Assembly: GCA_025057405.1 (NCBI GenBank) | Contig: JANWXV010000007.1 | Location: 1-7,559, forward strand | Direction of reading: 5' to 3' | Source of the DNA: Candidatus Bipolaricaulota bacterium | GTDB lineage: Bacteria; Bipolaricaulota; Bipolaricaulia; RBG-16-55-9; DRXL01 | DNA: 7,559 nucleotides | Shown here: piece by piece, positions 5,172 to 7,559 of the stretch | Position numbering within the stretch: position 1 is the stretch's first letter | Layout: each line of letters opens with the position of its first letter | Notes under the pieces: model-generated | What the model saw: only the letters and a program-made list of their open reading frames with translations | Database searches by the model: none | What the model was told of the DNA's origin: nothing | Program-made: the position numbers and the translations under genes

Positions 5172-5952
5172 ACCCGTGCGACAGATACTGCCACTTGCAA
5201 ATCCAGCGCTCCAGAACGTCTATCAGAATATAAAAGAGCAAGCCCAACAAGCCCATCGCTAAGATCCCCGCAAACATCGAGTCGTAGGCTAAGAGCCGCC
5301 ATTGCCGCGCGATGTACATCCATAGCCCGTACTGAGCCGCAAACGATTCGGTCAGCGCTAGCGCCATAATGGCCATGCCTACTGAAATACGGAGCGTCGA
5401 GAGGATCGCGGGCAGGCTGCCGGGAATGACCACGTGCTTATAGATCTGCCACGTGCTCGCCCCCGTGCTCGCTACCGCGAGTACGTGACTCTTAGAGATG
5501 CTCTTAGCGGCGTCGCGGGCGGAGAGCAGAATCTGAAAGACCAGAATAATCATAATCAAGCCGATCTTGGGCGCGTCGTAGATCCCCAGAAAGACAAAGA
5601 GAAGGGGGAGAAAGACGACTTTGGGAATAGGGTAGCTCAGATAGATAGACGGGCTGAAGAGCCGGTCTAGCTGGCGTTCGTGGCCGATGACCAAGCCCAA
5701 GGGCGCAGCGATCACCAGGGCTAATAAGATTCCCGCGAGCACGCGATAGCCGCTAGCGAAGAAGTGTTTAGAAAGTTCGACCCAGTCTTCGATCAGAATC
5801 TGGACGGCCCTTTCGGGGGAGGGCAGCGCAAAGGCTTTAAACGGCTCGCTGGCGAAGAGCGTCTGCACGAGCCAACTCCCCGCCCACCACACCCCAAAGA
5901 AGAGCACGATCCCCAACAGATACCCCAACAGATACGGATGCCGCTCTCTCAT
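5170..5952 (-). CDS. ABC transporter permease, NitT/TauT (SsuC-like) family
   Basis: A 260-residue inner-membrane subunit of an importer. About six hydrophobic segments are visible, with the first at ~9-31 and others near 70-90, 110-124, 129-143, 186-205 and 226-248. The cytoplasmic EAA loop that docks onto the ATPase is clear at 159-184 (ASTGASTWQIYKHVVIPGSLP, with the conserved G164 and P177/P181). It belongs to the SsuC/TauC/NrtB/ThiX-like group, whose members carry sulfonates, taurine, nitrate or thiamine precursors. The substrate cannot be read from the permease. Only one permease gene is seen, so a homodimer is likely. The ATG overlaps the ATPase stop by 4 bases (ATGA), indicating translational coupling; no separate ribosome binding site is needed. 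Confidence 0.92.
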   Translation of the reverse strand: MRERHPYLLGYLLGIVLFFGVWWAGSWLVQTLFASEPFKAFALPSPERAVQILIEDWVELSKHFFASGYRVLAGILLALVIAAPLGLVIGHERQLDRLFSPSIYLSYPIPKVVFLPLLFVFLGIYDAPKIGLIMIILVFQILLSARDAAKSISKSHVLAVASTGASTWQIYKHVVIPGSLPAILSTLRISVGMAIMALALTESFAAQYGLWMYIARQWRLLAYDSMFAGILAMGLLGLLFYILIDVLERWICKWQYLSHG

Positions 5953-7085
5953 GACTTAGCTTGCGCTCCCGATTCGAGGGCTTGTCGGACTTCGCGGACT
6001 CTCTCGTAAAACTCCGGGCTGGTGCGCGAGCCTCCTATGCAATCGTTGGCGATGATTCTCTTAATCTTCGCGGGCTTCTCGCTCAGGATCACGATGCGCT
6101 CTCCCAAGAAGACGGCTTCTTGGATGTCGTGCGTGACAATAATCTGAGTGAAGCGGCGCTCCCGCCAAAGCTGCAAGAGCAGCTCTTGGATGCGCTCGCG
6201 GGTGAACGCATCGAGCGCGGCGAGCGGCTCGTCCATCAATAAGACTTTGGGATGGACCGAGAGCGCGCGCGTGAGCGCGACGCGCTGGCGCTCCCCCCCA
6301 GAAAGCTGTACGGGATAGCGATCGTACAGCCCTTGAAGCCCCAAGTGATCTAATAACGGCTTGACTTGCAAGATCTGTTGGACGATCAGCTCATTGGCTT
6401 GGGCGATCTGGCGCGGCAGGGTGAAGAGATCGTAGGTCCAGCGTGCGAGAAGTCCGATTGTCAGTGGGACGAGCGGGATCAGCAATCCCCAGCGGCGCCA
6501 CTCCCCCCACAGCAGCTCGTCCCAGGGCATCTCAGGGCGCAGTTCTAGGGCTTTCTGAAGCTCGCTCCCATAGAAGCCCAGATTAATCCCCCAGAGCGCC
6601 AGCGTGACGAGATAGACCGCCGCCGAGAAGGGTCTTTCCAAATAGAAGCGCTGCCCCGCAGCCCACAGCCCCGTCAGCAACAACCACAGATAGCCCACCC
6701 AGACGGATTTCTGGCGCTTGCGCAGCTCGGAAGCGATCTCTTCGGGGGGGGTATGGCTCTCCGGTGTCGTCGGTCTCCCGCCCAGCTCGAGCGCCAGACT
6801 GGCGTTCTTCCAGACGGTCTTCCACGGGAGCAACCCCAAATCTTGCAAGATGATCGCGACATCGCGGCGCGGCCCGGTGACAACTTCGCCGTCGAGCACG
6901 ACGCGCCCGGCGCTGGGACGGGTCAGCCCGCAGATCATATAGAGCAAGCTGGTCTTGCCACATCCCGAAGGCCCTAATACAACGACGCTCTCCCCCGACG
7001 CGATCTCCAAATCAAGGCGCTCGATGACTGGAACGATCTGATCCCCGTCCCGATAGTCCAAGCGCAGGCCGTCGAGTCGAATCAT
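5949..7085 (-). CDS. ABC transporter ATPase with an inserted TM2-like membrane domain
   Basis: A NitT/TauT-type import ATPase of 378 residues, versus ~250-270 usual. All motifs are intact: Walker A GPSGCGKT (38-45), Q-loop Q81, signature LSGGE (261-265), Walker B VLLMDEP (281-287), D-loop (290-292), H-loop H319. The excess is an insert of ~130-140 residues (~105-241) between the Q-loop and the signature, i.e. in the helical subdomain facing the permease. It has a charged helix (PPEEIASELRKRQK), hydrophobic helices at ~129-145, 153-172 and 199-217, a GQRFYLER turn (144-151), and YDLFTLPRQIAQAN (218-231). These match the TM2-domain pattern (GxHRFYLGR turn; D-L-F-x-(I/L)-P...N end), with an extra internal helix. 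After the insert the canonical PLLDHLGLQGLYDRYPVQLSGGERQR resumes in frame. A ribosome binding site (GGGGAGAGGG) lies 5 bases before the ATG. The gene sits between the binding protein (46-base gap) and the permease (ATGA overlap). ATPase function is firm; the role of the insert is unknown. Confidence 0.92.
   Translation of the reverse strand: MIRLDGLRLDYRDGDQIVPVIERLDLEIASGESVVVLGPSGCGKTSLLYMICGLTRPSAGRVVLDGEVVTGPRRDVAIILQDLGLLPWKTVWKNASLALELGGRPTTPESHTPPEEIASELRKRQKSVWVGYLWLLLTGLWAAGQRFYLERPFSAAVYLVTLALWGINLGFYGSELQKALELRPEMPWDELLWGEWRRWGLLIPLVPLTIGLLARWTYDLFTLPRQIAQANELIVQQILQVKPLLDHLGLQGLYDRYPVQLSGGERQRVALTRALSVHPKVLLMDEPLAALDAFTRERIQELLLQLWRERRFTQIIVTHDIQEAVFLGERIVILSEKPAKIKRIIANDCIGGSRTSPEFYERVREVRQALESGAQAKS
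6384..6716 (-). other. TM2-like domain inserted in the ATPase (residues ~124-234)
   Basis: This is the sub-region of the ATPase gene that encodes the membrane-type insert. It starts at RQKSVWVGYLWLLL and ends at AQANEL. Hydrophobic helices, the RFYL turn between helices 1 and 2, and the terminal DLF.LP....N motif are directly visible. TM2 domains usually occur as small stand-alone membrane proteins or attached to soluble domains. Assignment is by motif pattern, so it is moderately sure; the hydrophobic character itself is certain. Confidence 0.65.
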
Positions 7086-7131
7086 GGCTGCCCTCTCCCC
7101 TTCTTAAACTGCAATCAGAGAGAGCTGAAGA

Positions 7132-7559
7132 TCAAGACCCCAGATAGCGAAAATCTACAGAAGCTTCGAACGCGATGCGCTCCCGGATATAGCGCTTGGA
7201 GAGCGCCCATGTGACTTGGGCGTCGAACTCTTCTTTCTGCAACGCCCTGGGCACGGGGAAGTGGGGGATGCGCAGCTTCTCCTGCCAGCCCGCGGGGAAC
7301 TGCAACTCTTGGCCTTTTAAATCTGGGAAGCAAATATCTACGGCAGCTTTGATCAGCGTCGAGATGATAAACTCGCGCGAGCTGCTGTTGAGCGCAGTGA
7401 TAGATTCGCGCAGAGCTGTGAAGAATCTGGGCATCTGAGCGCCGCGCTCCTCTAAGACGGCCTTGCGAACGAGAATGACACTGGGAGGGGTGCGTACAGA
7501 CTGATAGTCGGCGAGGGCGATCATGCCCATCTGGTTGGCCTCGGCGACGATCTCGGTGA
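7132..7559 (-). CDS. ABC substrate-binding protein, NMT1/SsuA-like (C-terminal part)
   Basis: The last ~142 residues of a periplasmic-type binding protein; the frame stays open to the window end, so the N-terminus and any signal peptide are missing. The visible part has the C-terminal lobe features of NitT/TauT and NMT1/THI5-like proteins: MGMIALADYQSVRTPPSVILVRKAVLEE (the short Tyr/Val strand followed by a long helix), FFTALRESITAL...SREFIISTLIKAA, and an end with ALQKEEFDAQVTWALSKRYI. Its assignment rests partly on being immediately upstream of the matching ATPase and permease. The ligand-specifying residues are mostly outside the window, so the substrate is unknown. Confidence 0.75.
   Translation of the reverse strand, partial: TEIVAEANQMGMIALADYQSVRTPPSVILVRKAVLEERGAQMPRFFTALRESITALNSSSREFIISTLIKAAVDICFPDLKGQELQFPAGWQEKLRIPHFPVPRALQKEEFDAQVTWALSKRYIRERIAFEASVDFRYLGS

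Noticed and set aside
6357..6773. ATPase insert as a transposon, intein or assembly error
   Set aside because: No flanking direct repeats or intein splice residues are seen, and the frame and base composition are continuous on both sides.
6583..6963. Open frames in other phases inside the ABC ATPase gene
   Set aside because: The composition is Arg/Ala-rich with no motif, while the main frame carries all ATPase motifs through the same bases.
1..7559. CRISPR array, tRNA, rRNA or insertion sequence
   Set aside because: No regularly spaced repeats, tRNA cloverleaf, rRNA signature or transposase reading frame found.

Overview
This is a bacterial chromosomal window of moderately high GC with dense coding. 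It is most likely from an uncultured or poorly sampled lineage. I cannot assign a phylum from the sequence alone: the recognisable families (PepF, HicBA, OmpR-type two-component system, NAD kinase, NitT/TauT-type ABC importer) are widespread. An unusual expression signature is that three of the apparent transcription-unit heads have near-consensus sigma-70-type promoters sitting directly on the start codon, which implies leaderless mRNAs.

Layout, left to right. (1) Plus strand: the C-terminal end of an M3-family oligoendopeptidase F, then a compact hicB-hicA antitoxin/toxin pair. (2) Minus strand: a histidine kinase followed by an OmpR/PhoB-type response regulator. Their reading frames overlap by 20 bases, and a strong ribosome binding site for the regulator lies inside the kinase gene. 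(3) A 355-base divergent intergenic region, by far the longest here. It carries face-away promoters for the kinase operon and for the next gene, a candidate 11-bp direct-repeat operator, a structured stretch ending in a hairpin plus T-run (candidate small RNA or attenuator), and a G-quadruplex-type G-run motif. (4) Plus strand: a secreted protein of unrecognised family with a beta-rich repeated C-terminal half. (5) Minus strand: NAD kinase, whose stop codon overlaps the stop of the secreted-protein gene. (6) Minus strand: an ABC import operon in the order substrate-binding protein (cut by the window end), ATPase, permease.

The most notable object is the ATPase of that operon. All its ABC motifs are intact, but about 130-140 residues are inserted between the Q-loop and the LSGG signature. 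The insert contains hydrophobic helices and reads as a diverged, enlarged TM2 domain (GQRFYLER turn; YDLFTLP...N end). A membrane domain inside the helical subdomain of an importer ATPase is not an architecture I know. It suggests a nucleotide-binding subunit with its own membrane anchor or sensor.

Working together: the ABC operon would import a small organic or oxyanion substrate (not determinable here). nadK is a housekeeping gene with its own promoter just downstream of the permease. The two-component system probably controls its own operon and unknown targets. hicBA is a small toxin-antitoxin module placed between pepF and the two-component genes.
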